DNA of 64,000 bases from Pseudopedobacter sp038243635 (GCA_038243635.1 JBBSQW010000008.1:1-64000); one strand, 5' to 3'; numbered from the stretch's first letter, positions 44,177-52,732 are shown. Notes: a model not told the origin generated them from the letters alone. Numbers and translations: made by a program.

Positions 44177-45526
44177 ATGTTTGACAATCTTCAGGATAAG
44201 CTCGAAGGAGCGTTTAAAGTATTAAAAGGACAAGGTAGCATTACCGAAATTAACGTGGCAGAAACCATGAAAGAGATTCGTAAAGCTCTTTTAGATGCCG
44301 ATGTTAACTATAAAACCGCTAAAGCTTTTACAGATGAGGTAAGGCAAAAAGCTTTAGGTCAAAACGTACTGACTGCTATTTCTCCGGGTCAGTTGTTAAC
44401 AAAAATCATGAACGATGAGCTTACCGAGTTAATGGGTGGCAGCGTTGATGAGCTAAATATTAAATCAAATCCAACAGTTATATTAATTGCAGGTTTAAAC
44501 GGAGCTGGTAAAACAACTTTTAGTGGTAAACTGGCTTTGTATTTAAAATCGCAAAAAGGTAAAAAGCCTTTATTGGTTGCTGGTGATGTTTATCGCCCAG
44601 CAGCAATTGATCAGTTGGAGGTTTTAGCAGGACAAGTTGGTGCCGAAGTTTACGCTAACCGCGAGTCTACCGGCCCCGTTGCTATTGCTTTAGAAGGTAT
44701 TGCACACGGTAAAAGAAACGGTAATAACGTAATTATTATTGATACCGCCGGGCGTTTAACTTTAGACGATGCCTTGATGAACGAGATTGCTGAAGTTAAA
44801 AAAGCAACACAGCCTCAGGAAATCTTATTCGTGGTAGATGCCATGACTGGGCAAGATGCCGTAAATACAGCAAAAGCATTTAACGACAGGTTAGATTTCA
44901 CCGGAGTTGTTTTAACCAAATTAGATGGTGATACGCGTGGTGGTGCGGCTTTATCTATTAAATCGGTAGTAAATAAGCCTATTAAATTTGTAGGTACAGG
45001 CGAAAAAATGGATGCGCTGGATGTGTTTTATCCAGATAGAATGGCTTCCCGTATCTTGGGAATGGGTGATGTGATTTCCTTAGTGGAAAGAGCGCAAATG
45101 CAGTTCGACGAGAAAGAATCCGCAGCGTTACAAAAGAAAATCCGCAAGAATAAATTCGATTTCAACGATTTCATCGGGCAGATTCAACAAATCAAAAAAA
45201 TGGGTAACATTAAAGATTTGATGGGTATGATTCCGGGTGTGGGAAAAATGATGAAAAACGTAGATATTGATGACGATGCCTTCAAAGGTATTGAGTCCAT
45301 CATTCAATCTATGACTCCTTTTGAACGTGAGAACCCAGAAACGATTAACCAAAGTAGAAGAGGAAGAATTGCAAAAGGTAGCGGAAACGATATTGGCGAA
45401 GTGAACAAGCTAATGAAGCAATTTGAAGATATGCGTAAAATGATGAAGCAGTTCTCTGATCCATCTGCAATGGCAAAAATGCAAAAAATGATGAAAGGTA
45501 TGCCCAACGGCGGTATGCCAAGGTAA
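44177..45526 (+). CDS. ffh: signal recognition particle protein
   Basis: A 449-residue SRP54 GTPase that targets membrane proteins co-translationally. N domain (1-90), then the G domain: G1 AGLNGAGKTTFSGKLAL near 105, DVYRPAAIDQL, DTAGRL near 190, and TKLDGDTRGGAAL near 247. The C-terminal M domain is methionine-rich (MRKMMKQF, MAKMQKMMKGM), forming the signal-binding groove and the 4.5S/6S RNA contact. Length is standard. A strong terminator follows. Confidence 0.97.
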   Translation: MFDNLQDKLEGAFKVLKGQGSITEINVAETMKEIRKALLDADVNYKTAKAFTDEVRQKALGQNVLTAISPGQLLTKIMNDELTELMGGSVDELNIKSNPTVILIAGLNGAGKTTFSGKLALYLKSQKGKKPLLVAGDVYRPAAIDQLEVLAGQVGAEVYANRESTGPVAIALEGIAHGKRNGNNVIIIDTAGRLTLDDALMNEIAEVKKATQPQEILFVVDAMTGQDAVNTAKAFNDRLDFTGVVLTKLDGDTRGGAALSIKSVVNKPIKFVGTGEKMDALDVFYPDRMASRILGMGDVISLVERAQMQFDEKESAALQKKIRKNKFDFNDFIGQIQQIKKMGNIKDLMGMIPGVGKMMKNVDIDDDAFKGIESIIQSMTPFERENPETINQSRRGRIAKGSGNDIGEVNKLMKQFEDMRKMMKQFSDPSAMAKMQKMMKGMPNGGMPR

Positions 45527-45547
45527 ATGATAGATTTAAAAAAATTT

Positions 45548-45589
45548 AAAAAGGTTTGATTTAGCTTTGCTAATCAAACCTTTTTTGTT
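45548..45589 (+). terminator. intrinsic terminator after ffh
   Basis: A 14-bp stem (AAAAAGGTTTGATT / AATCAAACCTTTTT) with a 10-base loop, followed by more T residues. Confidence 0.85.
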
Positions 45590-45827
45590 TACGGTGCTCG
45601 GTGAACACTTAAATATACAAGCATTTCTCAACGACAGCATTTTGTATAGCGTGTATTAATTAATTTCACGAATAATCGAGTTAATATTATATAGGTGTTT
45701 AGCTTTAAGCTTTGTGCATTTAGCCTTTATATAACTCATCAATTTTAATAGTTCACCTCAATTACATTTTGTCGAAATCATACAACTTATTCACATAATC
45801 CTGTAAAAACACTTTTTCAAACGAGCC
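45590..45827. other. region upstream of the copper island
   Basis: About 240 bp of AT-rich sequence between the ffh terminator and the copA promoter element. No gene is seen. It could hold binding sites for the AraC-type regulator encoded downstream, but I found no clear direct repeat to name as an operator. Confidence 0.4.
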
Positions 45828-45835
45828 TATCTTTG
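45828..45835 (+). promoter_or_regulatory. candidate -7 element for copA
   Basis: TATCTTTG matches the TAnnTTTG consensus of Bacteroidota sigma-A promoters, 20 bp upstream of the copA ATG. The -33 element is not well conserved, as is common for activator-dependent promoters. Confidence 0.5.
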
Positions 45836-45855
45836 TACAAGACAAATACAAAGAA

Positions 45856-48090
45856 ATGACTCCATCAAAAAATATACAAACGCTTTCTTTACCCGTTTTG
45901 GGAATGACTTGCGCTGCCTGTGCAAGTAGCGTGGAAAGCATGATTAGCGCTCAGCCTGGTGTAGATAAGGCAGAAGTAAACTACGCCACACAATCCGTAA
46001 AAGTTTCTTACCATCCCGACCAAGTTCAGCCATCCGCTTTTCAAAAAGCGCTTCAAGGCGTTGGTTATGATCTCATCTTGGATACTGAAACCGGCAAAGA
46101 GAAGCAAGAAGAAGTACAGCGCAGCAATTATCAGGCATTAAAAAATCGCGTTATTGCTGCCGCAGTTTTAACATTGCCCGTAGTAGTTATCGGAATGTTT
46201 TTTATGGATATTCCCTTTGGCAACTATTACATGTGGGCTTTATCCACCCCAGTATTGTTTGTGTTCGGCAAAAACTTTTTTATTGGTGCTTTTAAGCAAG
46301 CCCGTCACGGTAGAGCCAATATGGATACACTGGTTGCTTTAAGTACCGGTATTGCCTATTTATTCAGCGTATTCAATACCTTAAATCCGGAGTTTTGGCA
46401 TCGCAGGGGTTTACATCCACACGTTTATTTTGAAGCTGCTGCCGTCGTTATTGTATTTATCATGCTCGGTAAGCTATTGGAAGAGCGGGCGAAGTCCAAC
46501 ACTTCCTCTGCCATTAAAAAATTGATTGGCTTACAGCCGAAAACTGTTCTGGTAATTACAGAAGATGAAGAAAGAGAAATACCGATTTCAGACGTTCAAT
46601 TTGGCGACCAAATATTGGTGCGCTCTGGCGAAAAAATCCCGGTGGACGGGGAAGTTTATCAGGGAAGTTCTTATGTGGATGAAAGCATGATTTCCGGCGA
46701 ACCTGTGGCAGTCTCAAAAAATAAAGGCGATAAAGTTTTTGCAGGCACAATTAACCAAAGAGGAAGCTTTCGCTTTACCGCTGAAAAAGTAGGTGGCGAA
46801 ACCATGCTGGCGCAGATTATTAAAATGGTACAGGATGCGCAGGGATCGAAAGCCCCGGTACAAAAACTGGTGGATAAAATTGCAGGGATTTTTGTGCCGA
46901 TAGTGATGGGTATTGCCGTATTAACTTTGTTGGTTTGGGTACTGATTGGTGGCGAGAATGCCTTTACGCATGGAATGCTTGCAATGGTAACGGTATTGGT
47001 TATCGCCTGCCCCTGTGCATTAGGACTTGCCACACCAACGGCTATTATGGTAGGCATTGGAAAAGGTGCAGAAAGTGGCATCTTAATCAAAGATGCAGAG
47101 GCGTTGGAATTGGGACATAAAGTAAATGTTGTTGTATTAGATAAAACAGGAACGCTCACCAAAGGTAAACCCGAAGTAACCGAGTTTTTCTGGCAAGAAG
47201 GATCAAAACAAGATCAACAAAAGCTTGCAAAGATATTTTTCAGTTTAGAGCAACAATCAGAACATCCATTGGCGGAAGCAATTGTGAAACACCTGAAAAC
47301 GGAAAGTAGCGGTCTAATTGAGGTAAGTGAATTTGAAAGCCTGACCGGAAAAGGTGTAAGGGCAGTTTATGAAGGTCAAACTTATTGGGCCGGTAGCCAT
47401 AAAATATTAAACGACCAGCAGATTGTTGTTCCCGAATCTTTACAGAAAGAAATAGATGCCTTACAAAAACAGGCTAAAACAGTTATTTATTTTACTGATA
47501 AAACCCAAGTACTTGCAATTGTTGCCATTGCAGATCAAATTAAAGAAGGATCGGCAAAAGCGGTAAGTGAATTAATAAGTCGGGGCATCACCGTTTATAT
47601 GCTTACCGGCGATAACCAACAAACCGCCGCTGCAGTTGCTGCCGAAACAGGAATTACGGATTTTAAAGCAGAGGTATTACCTTCGGATAAGGCGGATTTT
47701 GTAAAACAATTACAGGCACAGGGAAAAGTAGTGGCCATGATTGGCGATGGCATTAACGACAGTCAAGCATTAGCTCAGGCCGATGTTTCCATTGCAATGG
47801 GAAAAGGCTCGGACATTGCGATTGATGTTGCTAAAATCACACTGGTTTCTTCTGATTTGATGCAGGTGCCTAAAGCCCTTCGTTTATCCAAATTAACGGT
47901 TCGTACTATCCGTCAAAACTTGTTTTGGGCATTCATCTATAACCTTATTGGAATTCCCATTGCGGCAGGTATTTTATATCCGATAAACGGCTTTTTATTA
48001 AACCCGATGATTGCGGGAGCGGCAATGGCGTTGAGTTCCGTATCGGTAGTAAGTAATAGTCTGCGACTCAAATTTTCTAATTTAATTTAA
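45856..48090 (+). CDS. copA: Cu(I)-exporting P1B-type ATPase
   Basis: A 744-residue inner-membrane pump moving Cu(I) out of the cytosol. One N-terminal HMA domain with GMTCAACASSVE (Cys pair near 19/22). After four helices comes the actuator loop (ESMISGEPVAVSK), then the metal-site helix ACPCALGLATPTA (CPC near residue 385), the phosphorylation motif DKTGTLTKG near 430, the SEHPLAEA motif of the nucleotide domain near 475, and GDGINDSQALAQADV near 635. These are the marks of the copper-transporting P1B-1 subclass. It is the first gene of the plus-strand copper island. Confidence 0.95.
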   Translation: MTPSKNIQTLSLPVLGMTCAACASSVESMISAQPGVDKAEVNYATQSVKVSYHPDQVQPSAFQKALQGVGYDLILDTETGKEKQEEVQRSNYQALKNRVIAAAVLTLPVVVIGMFFMDIPFGNYYMWALSTPVLFVFGKNFFIGAFKQARHGRANMDTLVALSTGIAYLFSVFNTLNPEFWHRRGLHPHVYFEAAAVVIVFIMLGKLLEERAKSNTSSAIKKLIGLQPKTVLVITEDEEREIPISDVQFGDQILVRSGEKIPVDGEVYQGSSYVDESMISGEPVAVSKNKGDKVFAGTINQRGSFRFTAEKVGGETMLAQIIKMVQDAQGSKAPVQKLVDKIAGIFVPIVMGIAVLTLLVWVLIGGENAFTHGMLAMVTVLVIACPCALGLATPTAIMVGIGKGAESGILIKDAEALELGHKVNVVVLDKTGTLTKGKPEVTEFFWQEGSKQDQQKLAKIFFSLEQQSEHPLAEAIVKHLKTESSGLIEVSEFESLTGKGVRAVYEGQTYWAGSHKILNDQQIVVPESLQKEIDALQKQAKTVIYFTDKTQVLAIVAIADQIKEGSAKAVSELISRGITVYMLTGDNQQTAAAVAAETGITDFKAEVLPSDKADFVKQLQAQGKVVAMIGDGINDSQALAQADVSIAMGKGSDIAIDVAKITLVSSDLMQVPKALRLSKLTVRTIRQNLFWAFIYNLIGIPIAAGILYPINGFLLNPMIAGAAMALSSVSVVSNSLRLKFSNLI

Positions 48091-48107
48091 ATAAAAACAA
48101 ATAAATC

Positions 48108-48323
48108 ATGGAAACATTAAAGTTTAAAACCAATATCAAATGCGGTGGATGTATATCTTCTGTAACTCCTCACTTAAATAATTTGTCAGGTGTTGAAAAA
48201 TGGGAGGTTGACACTCAAAACCCAGACAAAGTATTAACCGTTCAGACAGATTCAGGATTGGATAGCCAAAAAGTGATTGATACGCTTAAAGGTGCTGGTT
48301 ACAGCGCAGAGAAAATTAATTAA
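48108..48323 (+). CDS. small heavy-metal-associated (HMA) domain protein, CopZ-like
   Basis: A 71-residue ferredoxin-like metallochaperone fold with a CGGC metal-binding motif (IKCGGCISSV near residue 11) and the typical GYSAEKIN end. The extra Gly-Gly instead of the common TCxxC is frequent in Bacteroidota HMA proteins. It starts 18 bp after copA and probably delivers Cu(I) to it. Confidence 0.9.
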   Translation: METLKFKTNIKCGGCISSVTPHLNNLSGVEKWEVDTQNPDKVLTVQTDSGLDSQKVIDTLKGAGYSAEKIN

Positions 48324-48344
48324 TACTTCACATCTTCATCAAAT

Positions 48345-48374
48345 ATCAAGCTGGTATTCGGCTTGATGTTTGTT
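48345..48374 (+). terminator. possible weak terminator after the HMA gene
   Basis: A 7-bp stem (ATCAAGC / GCTTGAT) with a 9-base loop and a mixed T-rich tail (GTTTGTT). It may separate copA-HMA transcripts from the regulator gene. Confidence 0.35.
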
Positions 48375-48503
48375 CCGTTAAACATGTGATTTTAAATTAA
48401 ATAGAAATGCCGTCACGTTGTTTAGCCATTCGCTTGGCAAATAAAAAATTTTATAAGTTGTCGTTAACTCTATCTTATTTTTATTCTCAATTTACCCTAA
48501 ATA

Positions 48504-49067
48504 ATGCTATTATACATAAAGAATATGGTTTGCGATCGGTGCATTACTGTGGTTAAGCAACAACTGGAACATTTAGATTTACAAGTTTCTGAGGTTTCTT
48601 TAGGTACCGCAATTGTGTCTCAAGAGCCTAACGAAAACAAGCTGGCTGAAATTGCTTCCACTTTAAGTGTACTCGGTTTTGAACTGATTGATAAAGACAA
48701 AGACAAGTTGATTGAAGGCATCCGTAATGTGATCATCGGTTTGATACATCACTCTGAGTTGCCAGAACTACATGTAAATTTTAGTCAGGCACTTACCGAG
48801 CGGTTGCATAAAGAATACGGGTATTTGAGCCGTTTATTTTCTGACAGTGAAGGTATTACTGTAGAAAAGTTCATCATTCAGCAAAAGATTGAAAAGGTAA
48901 AAGAGCTCCTTCAATATGGAGAACTTAACTTGAATGAAATTGCGTGGAAAATGGGCTATAGCAGTAGCTCTCATTTATCTAATCAATTTAAAACAGTTAC
49001 CGGTCAATCTCCAAGAGAATTTAAAGCGATGGAGGTTAACAACCGCAAACCGCTTGATAAAATTTAA
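48504..49067 (+). CDS. AraC-type regulator with an HMA-like N-terminal domain
   Basis: A 187-residue protein. Residues 1-70 look like a small HMA-type ferredoxin fold with a CxxC pair (KNMVCDRCITVVKQQL) and the family's GFELID ending. Residues about 85-180 form an AraC/XylS DNA-binding domain: the GITVEKFIIQQKIEKVKELL helices, LNEIAWKMGYSSSSHLSNQF and the GQSPREFK motif. The simplest model is a one-component copper (or thiol/metal) sensor acting on the surrounding genes. The start is the ATG at 48504. It sits between copA/HMA and the cysteine-rich storage protein. Confidence 0.85.
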   Translation: MLLYIKNMVCDRCITVVKQQLEHLDLQVSEVSLGTAIVSQEPNENKLAEIASTLSVLGFELIDKDKDKLIEGIRNVIIGLIHHSELPELHVNFSQALTERLHKEYGYLSRLFSDSEGITVEKFIIQQKIEKVKELLQYGELNLNEIAWKMGYSSSSHLSNQFKTVTGQSPREFKAMEVNNRKPLDKI

Positions 49068-49177
49068 GACAGTTTTGTTTTCGGAAGTGTTAGAGTTATA
49101 CGCTGCGAACACAAGTATTACAATGGTTATTAGCAAATAACAACAAATAAATATTTACCATTTAAAACATTAAAATT

Positions 49178-49522
49178 ATGTCAAATCAAAAATTAAAAGA
49201 CTGTATAAACGCCTGCTTGGCTTGTTTAGTTTCTTGTAACACCTGTGCAACTGAATGTTTAAAAGAAGACGACGTTAAAATGATGGCGAAGTGTATCCAA
49301 TTAGACCTGAAATGTGCGGCACTTTGTCGCTCTGCGGCAGAATTAATGAGCTTGGGAAGTGAGTACAGTGCTGCTTTGTGCAAAATATGCGCTGAAGCTT
49401 GTACGGCCTGTGCCGAAGAGTGCGAAAAACATGCAGAAATGGGTATGGAGCATTGTAGAGAATGTGCCGAAGCCTGCCGAAAATGTGCTGAGGCTTGCCA
49501 ACAAATGGCAACAGCTGCTTAA
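49178..49522 (+). CDS. cysteine-rich four-helix bundle copper-binding protein (Csp-like)
   Basis: A 114-residue protein with 19 cysteines spaced CxxxC/CxxC along four helices (for example CINACLACLVSCNTC and CAEACRKCAEACQQ). This matches the DUF326/Csp copper-storage proteins, in which a tetramer of four-helix bundles holds many Cu(I) ions. No signal peptide, so it is a cytosolic Csp3-like form. It could hold copper before export by CopA. Confidence 0.92.
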   Translation: MSNQKLKDCINACLACLVSCNTCATECLKEDDVKMMAKCIQLDLKCAALCRSAAELMSLGSEYSAALCKICAEACTACAEECEKHAEMGMEHCRECAEACRKCAEACQQMATAA

Positions 49523-49532
49523 TTGTTTGATG

Positions 49533-49568
49533 ATGATTGTCTGTCTTTTCTGGCAGATAATCATTTTA
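49533..49568 (+). terminator. probable intrinsic terminator after the Csp gene
   Basis: An 11-bp stem (ATGATTGTCTG / CAGATAATCAT, one G-U pair) with a 10-base loop and a short T stretch. Confidence 0.55.
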
Positions 49569-49601
49569 TCTATCCCAATACAATTTTAAACTTATCAGTG
49601 T

Positions 49602-50138
49602 ATGCAGAGTATATCATTATCTATTCTAATAATTCCTTTGATAGCTATATCACTGAGCATTCTATTTTATGTTATTTTACTGCGAAAGACTACTCAAAAA
49701 AAGATCTTAAAACGCTATGTGCTTACCATAATATTAGCTGCATTTGTGCTGAACGCTGTGTGGGAAATTTTGCAAATTCCTTTGTATGTAGAAGGGGTAT
49801 ATTCATGGAGCCACATTCTCTTTTGCTTATTAGCTTCGGTGGCAGATGCCATAATGGTATTGCTGATTTATTTTGGCTTTGGTATGATTTATAAAAATGC
49901 CCTTTGGATCCAAAACTTAGACCCAAGCAGAATTGCTTTTTTAGTTCTGGCAGGCGGGATAGGTGCTGTCCTAGCAGAAACAAGGCATTTATCAATTGGC
50001 ACTTGGAGCTATGCCGAGAGTATGCCTATAATCCCTGTTGTAAATGTGGGACTTTCCCCGGTTCTGCAGTTTATGATTTTGCCCTTGCTTATTTATTTAG
50101 TCGCCGATAAGATGGCAACGCCACATCGTTATACATAA
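49602..50138 (+). CDS. uncharacterised integral membrane protein of the copper island
   Basis: A 178-residue protein with about five hydrophobic helices: SLSILIIPLIAISLSILFYV, then VLTIILAAFVLNAVWEILQI, HILFCLLASVADAIMVLLIY, IAFLVLAGGIGAVLAE and LQFMILPLLIYLVA. Conserved-looking polar features inside helices (NAVWEILQIPLY, a Trp-Glu; AETRHLSIGTWSY) suggest a functional site. I do not recognise the family. It lies between the Csp-like gene and the HYC_CC_PP gene in the same direction, so a role in copper handling is an inference from position only. Confidence 0.7.
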   Translation: MQSISLSILIIPLIAISLSILFYVILLRKTTQKKILKRYVLTIILAAFVLNAVWEILQIPLYVEGVYSWSHILFCLLASVADAIMVLLIYFGFGMIYKNALWIQNLDPSRIAFLVLAGGIGAVLAETRHLSIGTWSYAESMPIIPVVNVGLSPVLQFMILPLLIYLVADKMATPHRYT

Positions 50139-50198
50139 ATAGTGAGGAAGAGTACTTTTAATCACACAGTCGGGAATTTGGACTGTAATAATCTTAGA

Positions 50199-50378
50199 AT
50201 GATGAAGGAAATGTTTGATGAATTTGAACCGAAATTAAGTGAACTTAAACCAGCCGTTAAAGAAAAAGCGTTGGAAATCGCAGACAAATTATTAACAAAA
50301 AAAAGCATTTCAAAAGAGGACGCTTTGAAAGAAGGCATTAAGCAGGCAGAGGAATGGTTCTTTGATTTGGAAGGATAG
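50199..50378 (+). CDS. small acidic helical protein, unknown
   Basis: A 59-residue soluble, mostly helical protein (MMKEMFDEFEPKLSELKP to EEWFFDLEG). It is rich in Glu and Lys. I chose the ATG at 50199; a GTG at 50142, four bases after the previous stop, would add 19 residues and could be translationally coupled. No family recognised. Its position hints at the copper operon but it need not be part of it. Confidence 0.5.
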   Translation: MMKEMFDEFEPKLSELKPAVKEKALEIADKLLTKKSISKEDALKEGIKQAEEWFFDLEG

Positions 50379-50487
50379 GAAACACATTCACACGCTCGAA
50401 ATTTTACAATATATTCCCCGAATTATATAACAACCCTCCAGAAAAGATATTATATATTTGATGATAGAACTTAATTTCTTTTGAACA

Positions 50488-50967
50488 TTGAAAAATCAAT
50501 TATCCATACAGATTAAAACCAGCTTATTGTTATTTGTGTTTTTATTAAATACGATGGTGGTAGTTGCTTGTTCTTTGGGTATGGATATGAAATTCGATTC
50601 AGACCATCATCACGAAAAAAAGGCAAGTTCTGCAAGTCATCATCACGAAGGCGAGGTAGAACATCATGAAAATAAAGCCTCAAATGCTCCTAACCATCAT
50701 CATGAAAAGCAAGTAAATCATCATGAAAATGAGAAAGATAACTGTTGTAAAGATGAAGCAGTAGAATTTGCAAAGGTTGATAAGCTGTCCTCACAAACAT
50801 CATATGCGGAAATAAACCCAATTTTTTTTCCTGTTTTTTTGACCAGCTTCTTTAATCTGAATGTATTAGATGGTGGTTCAGATATTCTTATCAATAAATT
50901 TGTTGTCTTAGGGCATCATCCTCCCATACCAGACATTCGTGTAGCTATCCAAAGCTTTCAGATTTGA
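50488..50967 (+). CDS. HYC_CC_PP family His-rich exported protein
   Basis: A 159-residue protein. The N-terminal hydrophobic segment (TSLLLFVFLLNTMVVVACS) acts as a signal or lipoprotein-like anchor. A His-rich middle follows with repeats such as SDHHHEKK, SHHHEGE and NHHHEKQ, then a CC pair (DNCCKDE) and the terminal HPPIPDIRVAIQSFQI. These three parts define the HYC_CC_PP family found beside copper and heavy-metal genes in Bacteroidota. The His and Cys clusters suggest metal binding in the periplasm. Translation starts at TTG 50488; there is no in-frame ATG upstream. Confidence 0.8.
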   Translation: MKNQLSIQIKTSLLLFVFLLNTMVVVACSLGMDMKFDSDHHHEKKASSASHHHEGEVEHHENKASNAPNHHHEKQVNHHENEKDNCCKDEAVEFAKVDKLSSQTSYAEINPIFFPVFLTSFFNLNVLDGGSDILINKFVVLGHHPPIPDIRVAIQSFQI

Positions 50968-51040
50968 TTTTTTGTTTTAATATTTTCGGTTTAGTAATTT
51001 CTATTCCGACAAAATAATTATTCAATTAAAATCAATAATA

Positions 51041-51526
51041 ATGAAAAAGATATTTTTAATGGTTGCTATATTAACGACCACCTTGGCGCAAGCTGTGTTT
51101 GCACAACATGATCACGCAAATCATCAGGCCGAGAAAACTGCCTTATTGCCTTTGTATTACAATATAAAAGATGCCTTAGTTAGTGGTAATGCAGATCTTG
51201 CTTACTCAAAAGCAAATGAACTGGTTATAGTATTAAAAACTTCTGAGGCAAAAGCAATAACCGGGGATAGTGGAGATAATCTCTTGAAATATGCTGGGAA
51301 AATCGCTGAAAGCAAAGATCTGAAAAGTCAAAGAGTAAATTTCGCTGACCTTTCTGCATCTATGGTAACCTTGGCAAAGAACTCCAAACTATCCACTAAC
51401 CCCATTTACCAAATGTATTGCCCTATGAAAAAGGCGAATTGGTTAAGTAGCAGTTCTTCTATAAAGAATCCATACTTCGGTAACGCCATGCTCACTTGCG
51501 GAAAAGTTGTAGAAACATTAAAGTAA
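51041..51526 (+). CDS. DUF3347 protein, secreted
   Basis: A 161-residue periplasmic protein with a signal peptide ending AVFAQ and a His-rich mature N terminus (HDHANHQ). The DUF3347 helical domain (about 32-160) contains LLPLYYNIKDALVSGNADLA near the start and the conserved C-terminal metal-site-like block YCPMKKANWLSSSSSIKNPY and FGNAMLTCG. DUF3347 domains are often fused to or encoded near CusA/CusB copper efflux proteins; the His, Met and Cys residues suggest copper binding. The next gene is a paralogue. Confidence 0.85.
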   Translation: MKKIFLMVAILTTTLAQAVFAQHDHANHQAEKTALLPLYYNIKDALVSGNADLAYSKANELVIVLKTSEAKAITGDSGDNLLKYAGKIAESKDLKSQRVNFADLSASMVTLAKNSKLSTNPIYQMYCPMKKANWLSSSSSIKNPYFGNAMLTCGKVVETLK

Positions 51527-51538
51527 TCTAGATAATTA

Positions 51539-51555
51539 CCGTAGGATACCTACGG
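51539..51555. repeat. short perfect inverted repeat
   Basis: CCGTAGG-ATA-CCTACGG, a 7-bp stem with a 3-base loop, 12 bp after the DUF3347 stop. It is a possible operator, RNA hairpin or processing site. No T run follows. Confidence 0.5.
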
Positions 51556-51614
51556 ATGATCTTTAATGCCTTACGCAATGCGAAAATTAAAATCAATATA
51601 AAACGAATCTTTAA

Positions 51615-51637
51615 AGCACTTTTTATAAAAAAGTGCT
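51615..51637. repeat. hairpin in the DUF3347 intergenic region
   Basis: AGCACTTTTT-ATA-AAAAAGTGCT is a perfect 10-bp stem with a 3-base loop. It could attenuate transcription or stabilise the upstream mRNA. Just before it (51590-51609) lies a short relative of the repeat at 35.9 and 36.4 kb. Confidence 0.5.
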
Positions 51638-51683
51638 GTAGATAATTATCATTCAATTTCAACAATATTTAAATAATAAAAAC

Positions 51684-52256
51684 ATGAAAATATTAATTTT
51701 AGGAATCGCTTTATCCACTACATTTTTTGTAGCCTGTAATGTTGATGGTGCAAAACAAGAAACCTCGGCTGTAACAACAGAAACAATGGATACAAAATCC
51801 AATGAAACTATTGCGGCGAATAGCAGCCCAATAAAAGGGATTGTAGCAGACTATTTGAATATGAAGAACGCTTTGGCCAAAGATGATGACAAAGGAGCCG
51901 CTGATGCAGGCAATGAAATGGTAAAAGCTTTTGATGGTTTTGACAAGAGCACTTTAAACCCAGAGCAAGCGAAAGTTTTCGCTGATATTCAAACAGACGC
52001 TAGAGAACATGCGGAGCATATCGGTAGTAATGCTGGCAATATTGAACACCAGCGTGAGCATTTTGAAACGCTTAGTGAAGATATGCATGATTTGGTAAAA
52101 GCTACCGGAACAGGCGAAAAGTTGTATTATATCAACTGTCCGATGTACAACAATAACAAGGGAGCTAATTGGTTGAGCGAAACAAAGGAAGTTCAAAACC
52201 CTTATTTAGGAAAAGCGATGGCAACCTGTGGTTCAGTTACTGAAGAACTTAACTAA
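51684..52256 (+). CDS. DUF3347 lipoprotein
   Basis: A 190-residue paralogue of the preceding protein, anchored through a lipoprotein signal (GIALSTTFFVAC, Cys 18). A Thr/Ser-rich linker leads to the DUF3347 domain from about residue 50 (IKGIVADYLNMKNALAKDDD). The C-terminal block is again CPMYNNNKGANWLS and NPYLGKAMATCG, so the Cys, Met and final Cys are kept between paralogues. A His-containing middle (REHAEHIG, EHQREHFE) adds potential ligands. Confidence 0.88.
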   Translation: MKILILGIALSTTFFVACNVDGAKQETSAVTTETMDTKSNETIAANSSPIKGIVADYLNMKNALAKDDDKGAADAGNEMVKAFDGFDKSTLNPEQAKVFADIQTDAREHAEHIGSNAGNIEHQREHFETLSEDMHDLVKATGTGEKLYYINCPMYNNNKGANWLSETKEVQNPYLGKAMATCGSVTEELN

Positions 52257-52263
52257 TTCAAAG

Positions 52264-52728
52264 ATGAAAAGGATTAAAATCATCGTATTAATCCTGTTTA
52301 TTGTTGCAATAGTTATCCAATTTATCCAACCTGCCCCAAATAAAAATGGGCAAGTTTTGCAAACAGATATAACGAAAATGGTTGAAGTGCCAAAAAATGT
52401 TCAGGCAACATTAAAAACTGCCTGTTATGATTGCCACAGCAACAACACCGAATATCCATGGTATTCGAAAATACAACCTGGTGGCTGGTGGATGGCATCA
52501 CATATTAAAAAAGGGAAAGAAGAACTTAACTTTAGTGAATTTGGGAGCTATTCCAAGAGAAGGCAGCAGAGCAAATTAAAATCAATTATCAATAGTATAG
52601 AGGACGGCACCATGCCCATACCTTCCTACACATTGATACATAAAAATGCCATCCTTTCAGATGGAGATAAAACAAACTTAAAAAAATGGGCCAGCTTAGT
52701 GAGAGTTAGCCTGGCACTTAAAAATTAA
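52264..52728 (+). CDS. membrane-anchored haem-binding domain protein
   Basis: A 154-residue protein with one N-terminal membrane helix (IKIIVLILFIVAIVIQFIQ). A c-type haem motif CYDCHS (CxxCH) follows near residue 63 and a conserved WYSKIQPGGWWMASHI block. It matches the haem-binding (Haem_bd) domain family of Bacteroidota. It may pass electrons to or from the multicopper oxidase encoded next, an inference from adjacency. I chose the ATG at 52264, 7 bp after the DUF3347 stop. Confidence 0.85.
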   Translation: MKRIKIIVLILFIVAIVIQFIQPAPNKNGQVLQTDITKMVEVPKNVQATLKTACYDCHSNNTEYPWYSKIQPGGWWMASHIKKGKEELNFSEFGSYSKRRQQSKLKSIINSIEDGTMPIPSYTLIHKNAILSDGDKTNLKKWASLVRVSLALKN

Positions 52729-52732
52729 AACA

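Noticed and set aside
46671..47162. 163-codon minus-strand frame inside copA
   Set aside because: It is the shadow of a well-supported ATPase gene in another frame.
48345..48374. Strong terminator isolating copA-HMA from the regulator
   Set aside because: The stem is only 7 bp with a mixed tail, so I list it at low confidence and do not build an operon boundary on it.
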